Part shown: piece by piece, positions 1-8,860 of the stretch | How the letters are laid out: every line of letters begins with the position of its first letter | How positions within the stretch are numbered: the stretch's first letter is position 1 | NCBI RefSeq assembly: GCF_029211325.2 | Contig: NZ_CP135996.1 | Coordinates: forward strand, 2,666,001-2,730,000 | Reading direction: 5' to 3' | Length of the DNA: 64,000 nt | Source: Caproicibacterium argilliputei | Lineage (GTDB): Bacteria > Bacillota > Clostridia > Oscillospirales > Acutalibacteraceae | Notes under the pieces: model-generated | The model's input: only the letters and a program-made list of their open reading frames with translations | The model's database searches: none | Told to the model about the DNA's origin: nothing | Program-made: the position numbers and the translations under genes

Positions 1-381
1 CAGTATGCGCAACCGTTTTGTCATGCGGTCCAGCCGCCTGCGGGTATGCGCGCCGCACAAACCATCGCTGAAACCGCGCCGATTCTGTCGGTGCTCGTGC
101 TGCAGCTGCTTTTCACGGTGATTCCGAGTTTGCACAGCCTTGCCTTGCCTGTGTTCACGCTGCTGACAACATTCCTTTACCTTGCGCTCGGCTTCTGCTT
201 TCAGCAGTGGCACCCCGGCTGGCTGATTTTTTTGATGATACCGATCTTCTTTTCCGGCATCGTCAGCGCATTTCCGGTGTTTATCACCATCCTTTATCTG
301 CTGGTGGGTTTCCTTTTTAACAAGTGGCACCCCAGATGGATTCTGTATCTGACCATCCCGATTTTTTATGCGCTGCTGTAA
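1..381 (+). CDS. Membrane protein, C-terminal part (runs off left edge)
   Basis: The frame is open from base 1, so the true start lies outside the window and the ATG at 46 is probably internal. The visible part is almost wholly hydrophobic, with about four membrane segments. It contains an internal duplication: a segment ending in the pattern F-x-x-W-H-P-x-W-x-x-x-L-x-x-P-I-F occurs twice, about 37 residues apart (FQQWHPGW and FNKWHPRW). Similar WHP-containing tails occur behind N-terminal helix-turn-helix domains in Clostridia, so this may be the membrane half of such a regulator; that is inference because the N-terminus is missing. It ends 29 bases before tsaD. Confidence 0.6.
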   Translation, partial: QYAQPFCHAVQPPAGMRAAQTIAETAPILSVLVLQLLFTVIPSLHSLALPVFTLLTTFLYLALGFCFQQWHPGWLIFLMIPIFFSGIVSAFPVFITILYLLVGFLFNKWHPRWILYLTIPIFYALL

Positions 382-410
382 AATCAATCTTTCAATATAG
401 GAGTCAGTTT

Positions 411-1421
411 ATGAAAATACTTGCATTGGAAAGTTCCTGTGACGAAACCGCCGCAGCGATTGTGGAAAACGGACGCACGGTTTTGTCTAGCGTAGTTGCT
501 TCTCAGGTGGAGGAGCACAAGCTGTACGGCGGCGTGGTTCCGGAAATCGCCAGCCGCCGCCACTGCGAAGCCGTGGTACCCGTTACCAAGAAGGCTCTGG
601 CTGACGCAGGGCTGCAGCTTTCCGATGTGGATGCCGTCGCGGTGACCTATGCACCGGGGCTGATTGGCGCGCTGCTGGTGGGCGTCAACTTTGCCAAAGG
701 CCTTGCCATGGCTGCAGACAAGCCGCTGATTCCCGTACATCATCTGCGCAGTCATGTCGCCGCAAACTACATCACCAGCCCGGAGCTGAAGCCACCTTTT
801 TTGTGCTTAGTCGTTTCTGGCGGGCATACACACATTGTCCACGTGAAAGACTATACCGAGATCCGCGTACTGGGACAAACGCGCGACGACGCAGCCGGCG
901 AAGCCTTTGACAAAGCCGCCCGCGCCATGGGAATGCCCTACCCCGGCGGCATTGAACTGGACAAAACCGCGGAGGGCGGGGACGAACACGCCTTTTCCCT
1001 ACCGCACCCGCGGGTGGACGGCGCACCGTATGATTTCAGTTTTTCGGGGCTGAAAACCGCGGTCATCAATCTGATTCACAACGCCGAACAGCGCGGCGAG
1101 GAGCTGCCGACTAAAGACCTTGCCGCCTCCTACCGCTGCGCGGTGGTGGACTGCCTGGAGCGCAACTTCTTAAAAGCCGCCGAAGCAACCGGCTCCACCA
1201 AGCTGGTGATTGCCGGCGGTGTCAGTGCGAACCGCCTGCTGCGCCGTCGGCTGGAAGCAGCCTGTGCTGAGCGCGGCTGGCAGTTTTTCCGGCCGGCGCT
1301 TTCGCTGTGCGGCGACAACGCCGCCATGGTCGGTGCGCAGGCTTACTATGAATTTTTAGCAGGTCACACCGCCGAAAATGATTTAAATGCGCGCCCCGAA
1401 ATGCCCATGGAAGCGAATTGA
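411..1421 (+). CDS. tsaD: tRNA N6-adenosine threonylcarbamoyltransferase TsaD
   Basis: This is the catalytic subunit that transfers threonylcarbamoyl from TC-AMP to A37 of ANN-decoding tRNAs, working with TsaB and TsaE in the cytoplasm. The 336-residue length is normal for the family. The N-terminus MKILALESSCDETAAAIV, the metal-binding H-x3-H in HHLRSH (about residue 107), LVVSGGHTHI (about 135) and the C-terminal GGVSANRLLR and CGDNAAM segments are all present. I chose the ATG at 411 because the family begins MKILxIESSCDET and a GGAGTC-like RBS precedes it; the upstream in-frame ATG at 324 lies inside the previous gene. tsaB and tsaE are not in this window. Confidence 0.97.
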   Translation: MKILALESSCDETAAAIVENGRTVLSSVVASQVEEHKLYGGVVPEIASRRHCEAVVPVTKKALADAGLQLSDVDAVAVTYAPGLIGALLVGVNFAKGLAMAADKPLIPVHHLRSHVAANYITSPELKPPFLCLVVSGGHTHIVHVKDYTEIRVLGQTRDDAAGEAFDKAARAMGMPYPGGIELDKTAEGGDEHAFSLPHPRVDGAPYDFSFSGLKTAVINLIHNAEQRGEELPTKDLAASYRCAVVDCLERNFLKAAEATGSTKLVIAGGVSANRLLRRRLEAACAERGWQFFRPALSLCGDNAAMVGAQAYYEFLAGHTAENDLNARPEMPMEAN

Positions 1422-1455
1422 TGAAAGTAAAGTTTCGCAAAAATTCATTTTTGTC

Positions 1456-1484
1456 TTGTTTCCTGTCGCAATTTGTACTATAAT
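1456..1484 (+). promoter_or_regulatory. Sigma-A promoter of pckG
   Basis: TTGTTT (1456-1461), a 17-base spacer and a perfect TATAAT (1479-1484) lie about 64 bases before the pckG start. An AAAGGAGA RBS lies at 1533-1540. Confidence 0.75.
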
Positions 1485-1547
1485 GAAAAGTGATGGGTCA
1501 CCTATCAATATCGTCAAGGGCCATTTGGGCCGAAAGGAGAGCGTCGT

Positions 1548-3317
1548 ATGACTACGAATAAATCTGTGCTGAGCTGGGTTGATGAAATGAAGGCTTTGGT
1601 CACACCGGACACCGTGCTGTGGATTGACGGTTCCGAACAGCAGCTGGAAACCCTGCGCAAGGAAGCAATTCAGACCGGTGAGATGATTAAGCTCAACGAT
1701 GAAAAGCTGCCCGGCTGCCTGCTGCACCGCACCGCTGAAAATGATGTTGCACGTGTAGAAAACCGTACCTTTATCTGCTCCAGAAAAGAAGAGGATGCAG
1801 GCCCCACCAACCACTGGATGGATCCGCAGCAGTGCTACAAAATGCTGTATGACATCGCACGCGGCAGCTATAAGGGCCGCACTATGTACGTCATCCCGTT
1901 CTCCATGGGGCCGGTCGGCTCGCCTTTCGCGAAAATCGGCGTCGAAGTCACCGATTCCATTTATGTGGTGCTCAATATGTCCATTATGACCCGCGTTGGC
2001 AACAAGATCTGGGACGTTTTAGGTGACAGCAATGACTGGGTGCGCGGCCTGCACTGCAAGTGCAACGTTGACCCCGAAAAGCGCTACATCTGCCAGTTCC
2101 CCGAAGATAACACCATCATCTCCGTCAACTCCGCTTACGGCGGCAATGTCCTGCTTGGCAAAAAATGCTTTGCACTGCGCATTGCCTCCTATCAGGGCAA
2201 AACAGAGGGATGGATGGCAGAGCATATGTTGATTCTCGGCATCCAGAACCCCAAGGGGGAAATTAAGTACGTCACTGCGGCGTTCCCGTCTGCGTGCGGC
2301 AAAACCAACCTTGCCATGCTGATTCCGCCGGAGGGCTACAAAAAGAAAGGCTACAAGATTTTCACTGTCGGCGACGATATCGCCTGGATGCGCATTGGGC
2401 CGGACGGCCGCCTGTGGGCAATTAACCCGGAAAACGGTTTCTTCGGCGTGGCGCCGGGCACAAACGCGAAGTCCAATCCGAACGCCCTGGCCTCCACAAA
2501 GAAAAACACCATTTTCACCAACGTTGCACTGAACTTGGACGACAACACCGTTTGGTGGGAGGGTCTGGACAAGAACCCGCCGGAAAACGCAGTCGACTGG
2601 AAGGGCAACCCCTGGAACGGCAAAACCAGCAGCGAAAAGGGCGCGCATCCGAACAGCCGCTTTACAGCTCCTGCCCAAAACTGCCCGTGCATCAGCCCTG
2701 AATTTGACAAGGGCGCCGGCGTTCCGATTTCCGCCATTATCTTCGGCGGCCGCCGCGCTCAGACCACTCCGCTGGTTTATCAGTCCCGCGACTGGAACAA
2801 CGGCGTGTTTGTAGGCTCCATTATGGCATCCGAAACCACCGCTGCCGCTACCGGCGCCGTGGGCGTTATCCGCCGCGACCCGATGGCCATGCTGCCATTC
2901 TGCGGCTACAACATGGGCGATTACTTCAATCACTGGATTGAAATGGGGCAAAAGCTTGGTGACAAAGCTCCGAAAATCTTCAACGTCAACTGGTTCCGTC
3001 TGGACAAAGACGGGCACTTCCAGTGGCCCGGCTTTGGCGACAACCTGCGTGTACTGGACTGGATTTTGGACCGCTGCGACAACAAAGCCGATGCGGTCGA
3101 AACCCCGATTGGTTATGTGCCGAAGCCCGAGGATATCAATCTGGAGGGCATCGAGGACGAAGTCAGCCAGGATACGCTGAAAGAAATCCTGACCATCGAC
3201 AAAACCCAATGGCAGAAAGAGGCACAGGGTATCGAGGAGTTCTACAAAAAGTTCGGCAGCAAGCTGCCCAAAGAACTCGCCGCAGAGCTTGACGGCCTGA
3301 AAGCCCGCCTGCAATAA
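1548..3317 (+). CDS. pckG: Phosphoenolpyruvate carboxykinase (GTP)
   Basis: PckG interconverts oxaloacetate plus GTP with PEP plus CO2. In fermenting Clostridia it can run in the carboxylating direction as well as in gluconeogenesis; direction here cannot be read from sequence. The 589-residue length fits the GTP-dependent family and excludes the shorter ATP type. The kinase-1a P-loop FPSACGKTNLAM (about residues 247-258) with its essential cysteine is intact. FTVGDDIAWM, the ENGFFGVAPGT segment and FGGRRAQTTPLV are further family signatures. The start is set by the strong RBS eight bases upstream. It has its own promoter and a downstream hairpin, so it is monocistronic. Confidence 0.97.
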   Translation: MTTNKSVLSWVDEMKALVTPDTVLWIDGSEQQLETLRKEAIQTGEMIKLNDEKLPGCLLHRTAENDVARVENRTFICSRKEEDAGPTNHWMDPQQCYKMLYDIARGSYKGRTMYVIPFSMGPVGSPFAKIGVEVTDSIYVVLNMSIMTRVGNKIWDVLGDSNDWVRGLHCKCNVDPEKRYICQFPEDNTIISVNSAYGGNVLLGKKCFALRIASYQGKTEGWMAEHMLILGIQNPKGEIKYVTAAFPSACGKTNLAMLIPPEGYKKKGYKIFTVGDDIAWMRIGPDGRLWAINPENGFFGVAPGTNAKSNPNALASTKKNTIFTNVALNLDDNTVWWEGLDKNPPENAVDWKGNPWNGKTSSEKGAHPNSRFTAPAQNCPCISPEFDKGAGVPISAIIFGGRRAQTTPLVYQSRDWNNGVFVGSIMASETTAAATGAVGVIRRDPMAMLPFCGYNMGDYFNHWIEMGQKLGDKAPKIFNVNWFRLDKDGHFQWPGFGDNLRVLDWILDRCDNKADAVETPIGYVPKPEDINLEGIEDEVSQDTLKEILTIDKTQWQKEAQGIEEFYKKFGSKLPKELAAELDGLKARLQ

Positions 3318-3359
3318 CTTTTGTTTTTCCTTTTCTTTTTCATAAATTTCCTAGAATCC

Positions 3360-3394
3360 GCAAACAGCCGCAGAGTTTCTCTGCGGCTGTTTGC
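3360..3394 (+). terminator. Hairpin behind pckG
   Basis: A perfect 16-bp stem (arms 3360-3375 and 3379-3394) encloses a 3-base loop, 43 bases after the pckG stop. The tract behind it is only moderately T-rich, so termination is likely but not textbook. Confidence 0.7.
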
Positions 3395-3466
3395 TTGCTG
3401 TCTGCTGTACCGCTGCAATATATGAATAATATGTTAATTTTTCAAGAGGATTCTTTGTCCGAAATG

Positions 3467-3495
3467 TTGCAAAACCTTTACGAATAATTTATAAT
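3467..3495 (+). promoter_or_regulatory. Promoter of the NCS2 permease
   Basis: TTGCAA (3467-3472), 17-base spacer, TATAAT (3490-3495). The -10 overlaps an in-frame upstream ATG at 3494, which excludes that codon as the translation start. The leader is only about 40 bases long, too short for a purine riboswitch. Confidence 0.8.
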
Positions 3496-3541
3496 GAAGT
3501 TATTCATTTTTATTCTTCAATACAGGAGGGTACACTGCATT

Positions 3542-5014
3542 ATGGAGGAACATTCCACTCGTCCGATTCACCCCAAAGGCGACTTTTTTGACCTGAAGGG
3601 AAACCACACCACGGTGGCCACAGAGGCAATGGCCGGCGTTACCACATTTTTCGCCATGGCTTACATCATCATGGTCAACCCGTCTGTGCTTTCGCAGACA
3701 GGTATGCCCTGGGGTGCGGTTTTCATCGCCACCATCATTGCATCCGTCATCGGCACGCTGATGATGGGGCTGTTTGCCAACGTGCCTTACGCGCAGGCGC
3801 CGGGCATGGGGCTGAACGCATTTTTTACCTACACGGTCTGCTTTGCGCTCGGTTTTAAGTGGCAGGAAGCGCTGGCCATGGTTTTCATCTGCGGCATTGT
3901 AAACATGGTCATCACCGTCACCAAACTGCGGCGCCTGATTATCACATCCATCCCCAAAAGCCTCCGTTTTGCAATCAGCGGCGGCATTGGCATCTTTATT
4001 GCCTACATCGGCATTAAAAATGCCGGTCTGCTGCAGTTTGCAGTTGACCCCGGCAACTATGTGAGCGCAGACGGCAAAAACACGATTGACATTACCAAAA
4101 CCGCTGTTACGGCCACTGCCGGTGCAGTACCGGAACTGGTAAAGCTGAACACCCCCTTCGTTTTACTGGCAGTGGTCGGCATCATCCTCACCTTTATCCT
4201 GTTGGTGAAAAAAGTGCCAGGTGCCATCCTCATCAGTATTGCGGCTGTTACAATCCTGGGCATTCCATTTGGTGTTACGCAGTTGGGCGGCGGCACGACC
4301 ATCAGCTTCGGCGAAGCCATCAGCCAGCTGCCGCAGACCTTTGGCGCGGCGTTCGGGGCGGAAGGCATGGGGCACCTGTTCTCCAATCCGGCGACACTGC
4401 CAACCGTTTTCATGACTGTTTTTGCATTCAGCATGACCGATATGTTTGACACCGTCGGCACGTTGATTGGTACCGGCTCCAAAAGCGGCATTTTCGACAT
4501 TTCTGACGAAGGCACCCTTTCCCAGGGCAAAGGCGTCAGCACCAAGATGGACCGCGCACTGTTTGCAGACATGGTTGCAACCACTTCCGGCGCTGTCATC
4601 GGCACCTCCAATGTCACTACGTTTGTCGAATCCAGCGCGGGCATCGGTGTGGGCGGCCGCACCGGTCTGACCAGTGTTTTTACTTCACTGCTGTTCATCC
4701 TCAGTGCATTTGCCGCACCGCTCATCAGCGCGGTACCTGCCTGCGCAACCGCGCCGGCACTGATTGCCGTGGGCATTATGATGCTGTCGTCCTTTAAGGA
4801 AATCGAGTGGACTGACTTGGAAGAAGCCATTCCCGGTTTCTTCGCCGGCGTTTTCATGGCGCTCTCCTACAGCATCTCCTGCGGCATCGCTATGGGCTTC
4901 ATCATGTACTGTATTGTCAAAACCGTTAAAGGCAAGGCAAAGGAAGTCAGCCCGGTTCTGTGGGTTGTCACGGCTCTGTTTGTTCTGAATTTTGTGGTAC
5001 AGGCTGTTATCTGA
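3542..5014 (+). CDS. NCS2-family purine permease (AzgA/PbuG-like)
   Basis: A 490-residue cytoplasmic-membrane symporter predicted to import hypoxanthine, guanine or adenine. AzgA-type signatures are visible: TEAMAGVTTFFAMAYIIMVNP near residue 30, the QAPGMGLNAFFTYTV segment near 82, and the DMFDTVGTLIGTG segment near 300, followed by GTSNVTTFVESSAGIGVGGRTG. About 12-14 hydrophobic segments are present. The start at 3542 follows an AGGAGGG RBS (3524-3530) and the promoter position. It is monocistronic between its own promoter and a strong terminator. The exact base transported is not determinable from sequence. Confidence 0.93.
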   Translation: MEEHSTRPIHPKGDFFDLKGNHTTVATEAMAGVTTFFAMAYIIMVNPSVLSQTGMPWGAVFIATIIASVIGTLMMGLFANVPYAQAPGMGLNAFFTYTVCFALGFKWQEALAMVFICGIVNMVITVTKLRRLIITSIPKSLRFAISGGIGIFIAYIGIKNAGLLQFAVDPGNYVSADGKNTIDITKTAVTATAGAVPELVKLNTPFVLLAVVGIILTFILLVKKVPGAILISIAAVTILGIPFGVTQLGGGTTISFGEAISQLPQTFGAAFGAEGMGHLFSNPATLPTVFMTVFAFSMTDMFDTVGTLIGTGSKSGIFDISDEGTLSQGKGVSTKMDRALFADMVATTSGAVIGTSNVTTFVESSAGIGVGGRTGLTSVFTSLLFILSAFAAPLISAVPACATAPALIAVGIMMLSSFKEIEWTDLEEAIPGFFAGVFMALSYSISCGIAMGFIMYCIVKTVKGKAKEVSPVLWVVTALFVLNFVVQAVI

Positions 5015-5054
5015 CTTTTTACCGGCGAGGTTTGCGCCGGATTCCAGATTTTAA

Positions 5055-5093
5055 AAAAAGCACTCCGGTCATTTGCTGACCGGAGTGCTTTTT
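5055..5093. terminator. Bidirectional terminator
   Basis: A 17-bp stem (5055-5071 with 5077-5093), flanked by an A-run on the left arm and a T-run on the right, serves both the permease on the plus strand and the small gene ending at 5116 on the minus strand. Confidence 0.92.
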
Positions 5094-5115
5094 GCATCTT
5101 CTGCTTGCACGCAAC

Positions 5116-5388
5116 TTACAAATCCTGGCTTTTCATATGCTCCATCTCTGCTGTGCGGTGCTCTGCGCGGCGGATGGCGCCAAACAGCAGCAGACAGCCT
5201 GCAGCAAGCAAAAATGGTGTCAGCCCGGCAAGCTGCACCGCGTGCAGTGTGACCGCCTGATACACCAGTCCGCCGGCTATGCTCAGCACCGGCAGCAGGA
5301 ACAAAAATGCGGCGCTCCGCTTTTTGCACAGCGCGTTCTGCAGCAGTAACAAAACGACAGCGATAAGCGTAATTCCAACATACTTCAT
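5116..5388 (-). CDS. Small membrane protein, unknown function
   Basis: A 90-residue protein with three hydrophobic segments (about residues 5-19, 27-49 and 53-72) and a charged C-terminal tail. I do not recognise a family. Its ATG overlaps the stop of the upstream DUF2089-type regulator in an ATGA arrangement, so the two are translationally coupled. The pairing suggests the membrane protein and the regulator act on the same process, but no substrate is visible. A shared bidirectional terminator follows. Confidence 0.75.
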   Translation of the reverse strand: MKYVGITLIAVVLLLLQNALCKKRSAAFLFLLPVLSIAGGLVYQAVTLHAVQLAGLTPFLLAAGCLLLFGAIRRAEHRTAEMEHMKSQDL

Positions 5389-5684
5389 ACGGTTTGCTCC
5401 TTTGTACTTTCAAATTTTTTTAAAATCAGCTTTGCGGTTTCCAAATCAATCTTCGAGTCTACCGCCAGTTCCTTGATAAATGCGGGGAACGGTTCCTCCT
5501 GCCGGTCATTCAGTTCGATTTTTTGAATCAATTTATCCAGACGCAGGCGCACCGTCGGGTAAGAAACACCGTACAGCTTTGCAATTTCTTTCAGCGAGCC
5601 GGAGTGCAAAACAAAATTGCGCAAAAACGAAACATCCTCCTGCTCTAAAGCAAGGAGCCAATGCGGAATTTCATCAATTTCCAT
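5385..5684 (-). CDS. DUF2089-type helix-turn-helix regulator
   Basis: A 99-residue protein with an HTH around residues 27-50 (SLKEIAKLYGVSYPTVRLRLD) and a short helical C-terminus, matching the DUF2089 family seen beside small membrane proteins in Firmicutes. The ATG at 5684 is chosen because GAAAGGAGGA lies just upstream; the ATG six codons earlier lies inside that RBS. It is the first gene of a two-gene operon under its own promoter. It is probably an autoregulated transcription factor; the target is unknown. Confidence 0.8.
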   Translation of the reverse strand: MEIDEIPHWLLALEQEDVSFLRNFVLHSGSLKEIAKLYGVSYPTVRLRLDKLIQKIELNDRQEEPFPAFIKELAVDSKIDLETAKLILKKFESTKEQTV

Positions 5685-5717
5685 CGTGTATCCTCCTTTC
5701 ACTGTTTAACATAATTG

Positions 5718-5745
5718 ATTATAACATAAATAATATTAAAGTCAA
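5718..5745 (-). promoter_or_regulatory. Promoter of the DUF2089 operon
   Basis: On the minus strand TTGACT (5745-5740), a 16-base spacer and TATAAT (5723-5718) precede the gene by about 34 bases in a very AT-rich segment. Confidence 0.75.
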
Positions 5746-5798
5746 GTACTCGAATTTCTTTAATTATAATAAACGCATTGGAAATTTCCTCGCCGAAC

Positions 5799-5828
5799 TT
5801 GACACAACGCACTAGTATGCGATACAAT
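5799..5828 (+). promoter_or_regulatory. Promoter of the PadR operon
   Basis: Perfect TTGACA (5799-5804), 18-base spacer, TACAAT (5823-5828), about 43 bases before the likely TTG start of the PadR gene. Confidence 0.75.
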
Positions 5829-5870
5829 ATAGTCACTCTACATGGTATTGCAAGATAGGTGGTGAAAACA

Positions 5871-6239
5871 TTGCAAGCTGCACAACTGCGCAAAGGCACG
5901 CTGGAAGGCTGCATTCTAAAAATCATTCAGGAAAATGAAACCTACGGATACGAAATTTCCGAAAGGCTGCGCTCCTTCGGCTTTTCTGAGGTTTCAGAAG
6001 GCACCATCTACCCGATTCTGCTGCGATTGGAGCGAAGTGACCTGGTCACCGCACAGTTCCAAGCATCGGCAGTCGGCCCAAAGCGCAAGTATTTTCGCCT
6101 TTCCGCGTCCGGCGAAACAGCACTGAACCAATTTTATGAAAACTGGTCTGCTTTAGAAAAAGCAGTTAACCGTGTTTTCGGAATGGAGGGAAACCAAACC
6201 CATGAATCGAAAAGCCAAAGCACTGAACCGAATCAATAA
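5871..6239 (+). CDS. PadR-family transcriptional regulator
   Basis: A 122-residue winged-helix repressor. The family pattern is clear: LRKGTLEGCILKII at the N-terminus, YGYEISERL, SEGTIYPILLRLE for the recognition helix and the wing with KRKYFRLSASG. PadR proteins usually repress a neighbouring membrane or efflux operon in response to a small molecule. Start choice: GTG codons at 5859 and 5862 lie within the AGGTGG RBS, so TTG at 5871 is more likely. Its 3' end overlaps the next gene by 38 bases, a typical PadR plus DUF1048/DUF1700-like membrane-protein pair. Confidence 0.88.
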   Translation: MQAAQLRKGTLEGCILKIIQENETYGYEISERLRSFGFSEVSEGTIYPILLRLERSDLVTAQFQASAVGPKRKYFRLSASGETALNQFYENWSALEKAVNRVFGMEGNQTHESKSQSTEPNQ

Positions 6240-6882
6240 CGCACTGGACAAAGCGATCCTGCCCGAAAATCAGGAGGACTTAACAAACCTCATCTGCTAC
6301 CTGCGCGTTGCGGAACTATCTGAATACGACCAGGAGTTTGTGCGGCGGGACTTAACCGAAATGGTGCTTGCCGCACAGCAGCGCGGCGAAGGCATCCGCT
6401 CGGTTATCGGAGAAGATTACAAGGCATTCTGCGATGACATCATCGCAAGCCTGCCTGCACGCACTCGCAGTCAAAAAGTTCTTGCCTTTTTGGATACGCT
6501 CTGCTTGTCCCTGTCCATTTTAGGCGCCGTCAGCCTGCTGTTCGCAGACGGAACCCTGGCACTTCTGCAGGCTCTGTTTGCGCGGCAGCCCCTGCATCCG
6601 GAAATCTCGATCACGCTATCGACTGTTGCCCTGACCGGAATGATTCTTGTCATTGCTCCTGCACTGGTCATGTGGATTTGCAAAAAATCTCTGCAGCCCG
6701 AAAACCACGGCCGTCAATTCCGCCGGAAAGCGTTTCTGCTCGGCGCCGGATGGATGGCGGTCTGTCTGCTGGTCACGTGGTTTGGGCGCGGTGTGCTTTT
6801 CACCGCCCCGATTTGGGCTGTGTGCGCCGTGATTATCCTGCTGTACGCGGCGCACCGCGTGCTCGATAACCTGGAGCTGTAA
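6202..6882 (+). CDS. PadR-associated membrane protein (DUF1048/DUF1700-like)
   Basis: A 226-residue protein with a soluble helical N-terminal domain (about residues 1-90, ending in the IGEDYKAFCDDII motif typical of DUF1048-like proteins) and four membrane segments after residue 100. The ATG at 6202 follows GGAGGG at 6185-6190 and lies inside the padR coding sequence, so the genes are coupled. Such proteins are routinely found behind PadR regulators; their molecular role is not established. A strong terminator follows. Confidence 0.75.
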   Translation: MNRKAKALNRINNALDKAILPENQEDLTNLICYLRVAELSEYDQEFVRRDLTEMVLAAQQRGEGIRSVIGEDYKAFCDDIIASLPARTRSQKVLAFLDTLCLSLSILGAVSLLFADGTLALLQALFARQPLHPEISITLSTVALTGMILVIAPALVMWICKKSLQPENHGRQFRRKAFLLGAGWMAVCLLVTWFGRGVLFTAPIWAVCAVIILLYAAHRVLDNLEL

Positions 6883-6935
6883 GGAAACCTGCTAAACGCC
6901 CGGTATGGAAAAGCGCAGACCGGACCCCTTCCCAT

Positions 6936-6976
6936 AAAAAAACGCTGTCAGGAAATTTTCCCGACAGCGTTTTTTT
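6936..6976. terminator. Bidirectional terminator
   Basis: A stem with arms 6936-6949 and 6963-6976 and an inner GGAAA/TTTCC pairing, with A7 on one side and T7 on the other. It ends both the PadR operon and the convergent lipoprotein gene, whose stop codon lies within it. Confidence 0.92.
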
Positions 6977-8639
6977 AATCCTCTATGCCCGCATTGTGCA
7001 GATCCAACCCGCCGCCGAATGGGCGATACAGCACACCGGTCAAGGTGGACTGCGCCGCGTAGGCGTGCTTGGTATAGTACAGCGGGTAAAACACCGCATT
7101 GTTATTCAAATACTTCTCCGCCTGCGCCAGACTGCTGCTGTTTACCGTTGCTCCATTGAGCAGGCGGTCATAATCCGTGTCCTTGAGCTGTGTAAAGTTA
7201 CCGCTCTGCCCGCTTTGAAAACACGCCAGCGCCGTATACGCATCCGCAGAAGCCGGTGTGTACGGGTAGATGGCAAGGTCATAGTTTCCAGTGCTGACCC
7301 GCGAAAGCAGCGTGCTCTCATCCACCGCATTTAGGCTGAAATAGGTCTTGAACGCCTGGTTCCAGTTTGCCAGCATTTCACTTGCCAAAGGCTTGGTATC
7401 TTTGGTGCACAGAAGCGTGACGGTCTTTCCTTTCGGCCACAGGCTGCTTCCCTGTGTCGCTGCCGCAGCGGACTGCTTGAGATACAGGCCGCTGCCCGCC
7501 TGGCTGCGGTAAGCCTTTCCGCCGAACTGTACGGCAGGCGGCAGGATATCGTCCGCCTGCTTTGTGCCGGACGGCAGCAGCTTCAGCAGCGCACTGCGGT
7601 TCAGCACCTGCACAAAGGCGCGGCGCAGCGCAGCTGACCGGAAGGTTCCCTGCGTGTTAAAACACAGCCCGCCGGTCGTGTCTTGAAAGGATGTGACTGT
7701 CAGCCCCGCTTTTTTCGCCTGCGCTGTCATGGAAACGTCCAAAGAAGCCACGTCGATTTTCCCGGCGGTCATGGCCTGCACCGCATCCAGCGCCTGTGCG
7801 GAAACCGTACTGTCTGCAATTGAAGCCACAGAGGCGGTATCTGTGGAGCTGGTCGAGGAAACGTCCCCGATGCTGAAAACAATTTCAGACGGGAGTGCCG
7901 TAGTTTCGCCGACGTAGGTGTCCGTCCGCTTCACGGTCAAGCTCTGATCATGCTCCCAGCCGTAGTTCGGAATACTGAACGCACCGTTTCCCAAAATGGA
8001 GGCGCGTTCCATGCCATAGCGACCGGCGGCAAATTTGAAAAAGGCTTCGTTGCAGGGCATAAACACACTCTGCGCGGTCAGCGACGGAAAGTCTGGGGAA
8101 CTGTAGCGCAGTTTGACAACCAGAGTGTGGCTGTCCTTTGCTGTAACGCCGAGTTTGTCCGTTGAAAGCGTACCCGCGTGCACCTGCACCGCATTTTCGA
8201 TGCACATCATCGCGGCGCAGACTGGTGAGGCCGTTGTCGGATCCAGCGCCCGCCGCCACGCAAAAACAAAGTCCTGCGCGGTGACCGGCGTCGGCTTGGT
8301 ATCCGTTTCGTCCTCCCCGCTCAGCTTGCTGACACTGCCGTTCCAAACAGCATCCGTGCGCAAATGGAAGGTAAACTCCGTGCTGTCGCTGTTTGCCTCC
8401 CACGATGATGCCACACCCGGCACTGCCCTTTCGGAATCGTCCAAGCGGCACAGTCCTTCATAAAGGGACGTAATCACGGTTGCGGCATCGGTTCCCTGCG
8501 CAACCTGCGGGTCCAGCGTTGCCGGCTCTGCCGAAAGCTTGACACGAATGGTTTTGTTTGCATTTCCGGGTTCCCCGCAACCCGACATAGATACGACCAG
8601 CAGTACAATACTGCACAAAATGGCGAGTGCCCGCTTCAC
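6975..8639 (-). CDS. Peptide ABC-transporter substrate-binding lipoprotein (SBP_bac_5)
   Basis: A 554-residue extracellular solute-binding protein of the OppA/DppA family. It has a lipoprotein signal (hydrophobic run followed by lipobox VSMSGC, Cys about residue 21), then the family pattern around EPATLDPQVAQGTDAATVI and TVITSLYEGLCRL. SBP_bac_5 proteins capture oligopeptides, or sometimes nickel or sugars, for an ABC importer. No permease or ATPase genes adjoin it, so it is either an orphan receptor for a transporter elsewhere or a peptide sensor. The start is GTG at 8639 with an AGGGGG RBS nine bases upstream. Confidence 0.9.
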   Translation of the reverse strand: MKRALAILCSIVLLVVSMSGCGEPGNANKTIRVKLSAEPATLDPQVAQGTDAATVITSLYEGLCRLDDSERAVPGVASSWEANSDSTEFTFHLRTDAVWNGSVSKLSGEDETDTKPTPVTAQDFVFAWRRALDPTTASPVCAAMMCIENAVQVHAGTLSTDKLGVTAKDSHTLVVKLRYSSPDFPSLTAQSVFMPCNEAFFKFAAGRYGMERASILGNGAFSIPNYGWEHDQSLTVKRTDTYVGETTALPSEIVFSIGDVSSTSSTDTASVASIADSTVSAQALDAVQAMTAGKIDVASLDVSMTAQAKKAGLTVTSFQDTTGGLCFNTQGTFRSAALRRAFVQVLNRSALLKLLPSGTKQADDILPPAVQFGGKAYRSQAGSGLYLKQSAAAATQGSSLWPKGKTVTLLCTKDTKPLASEMLANWNQAFKTYFSLNAVDESTLLSRVSTGNYDLAIYPYTPASADAYTALACFQSGQSGNFTQLKDTDYDRLLNGATVNSSSLAQAEKYLNNNAVFYPLYYTKHAYAAQSTLTGVLYRPFGGGLDLHNAGIED

Positions 8640-8797
8640 AAATCTGCCCCCTGTTTTCTTTCACTTTCTTTTATTTTAACATTCTTTATAATGTGCTTCA
8701 ACGAGGTTTACATAATTTTTACGAATTATTCAAAACTGTAGCTTTTTCTGTTGGATTCCTTTCAATTTTGTAACAATTCCGGTGGCTTCTCCGTTCC

Positions 8798-8838
8798 AAA
8801 AAAACGACTGCACACGGCGCACCGCCGCACACAGCCGT
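8798..8838 (-). terminator. Terminator of the CDF-rsmE-SDR operon
   Basis: On the minus strand a 16-bp stem (8838-8823 with 8819-8804, several G-U pairs) is followed by a T-run to 8798. The G-U pairs form only in the minus-strand transcript, which fixes its orientation. Confidence 0.88.
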
Positions 8839-8860
8839 TCCTTTTAATTTATGCCCCTTT

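Noticed and set aside
3425..3541. Purine riboswitch upstream of the NCS2 permease
   Set aside because: The promoter leaves a leader of about 40 bases, too short for the aptamer, and the conserved core is absent.
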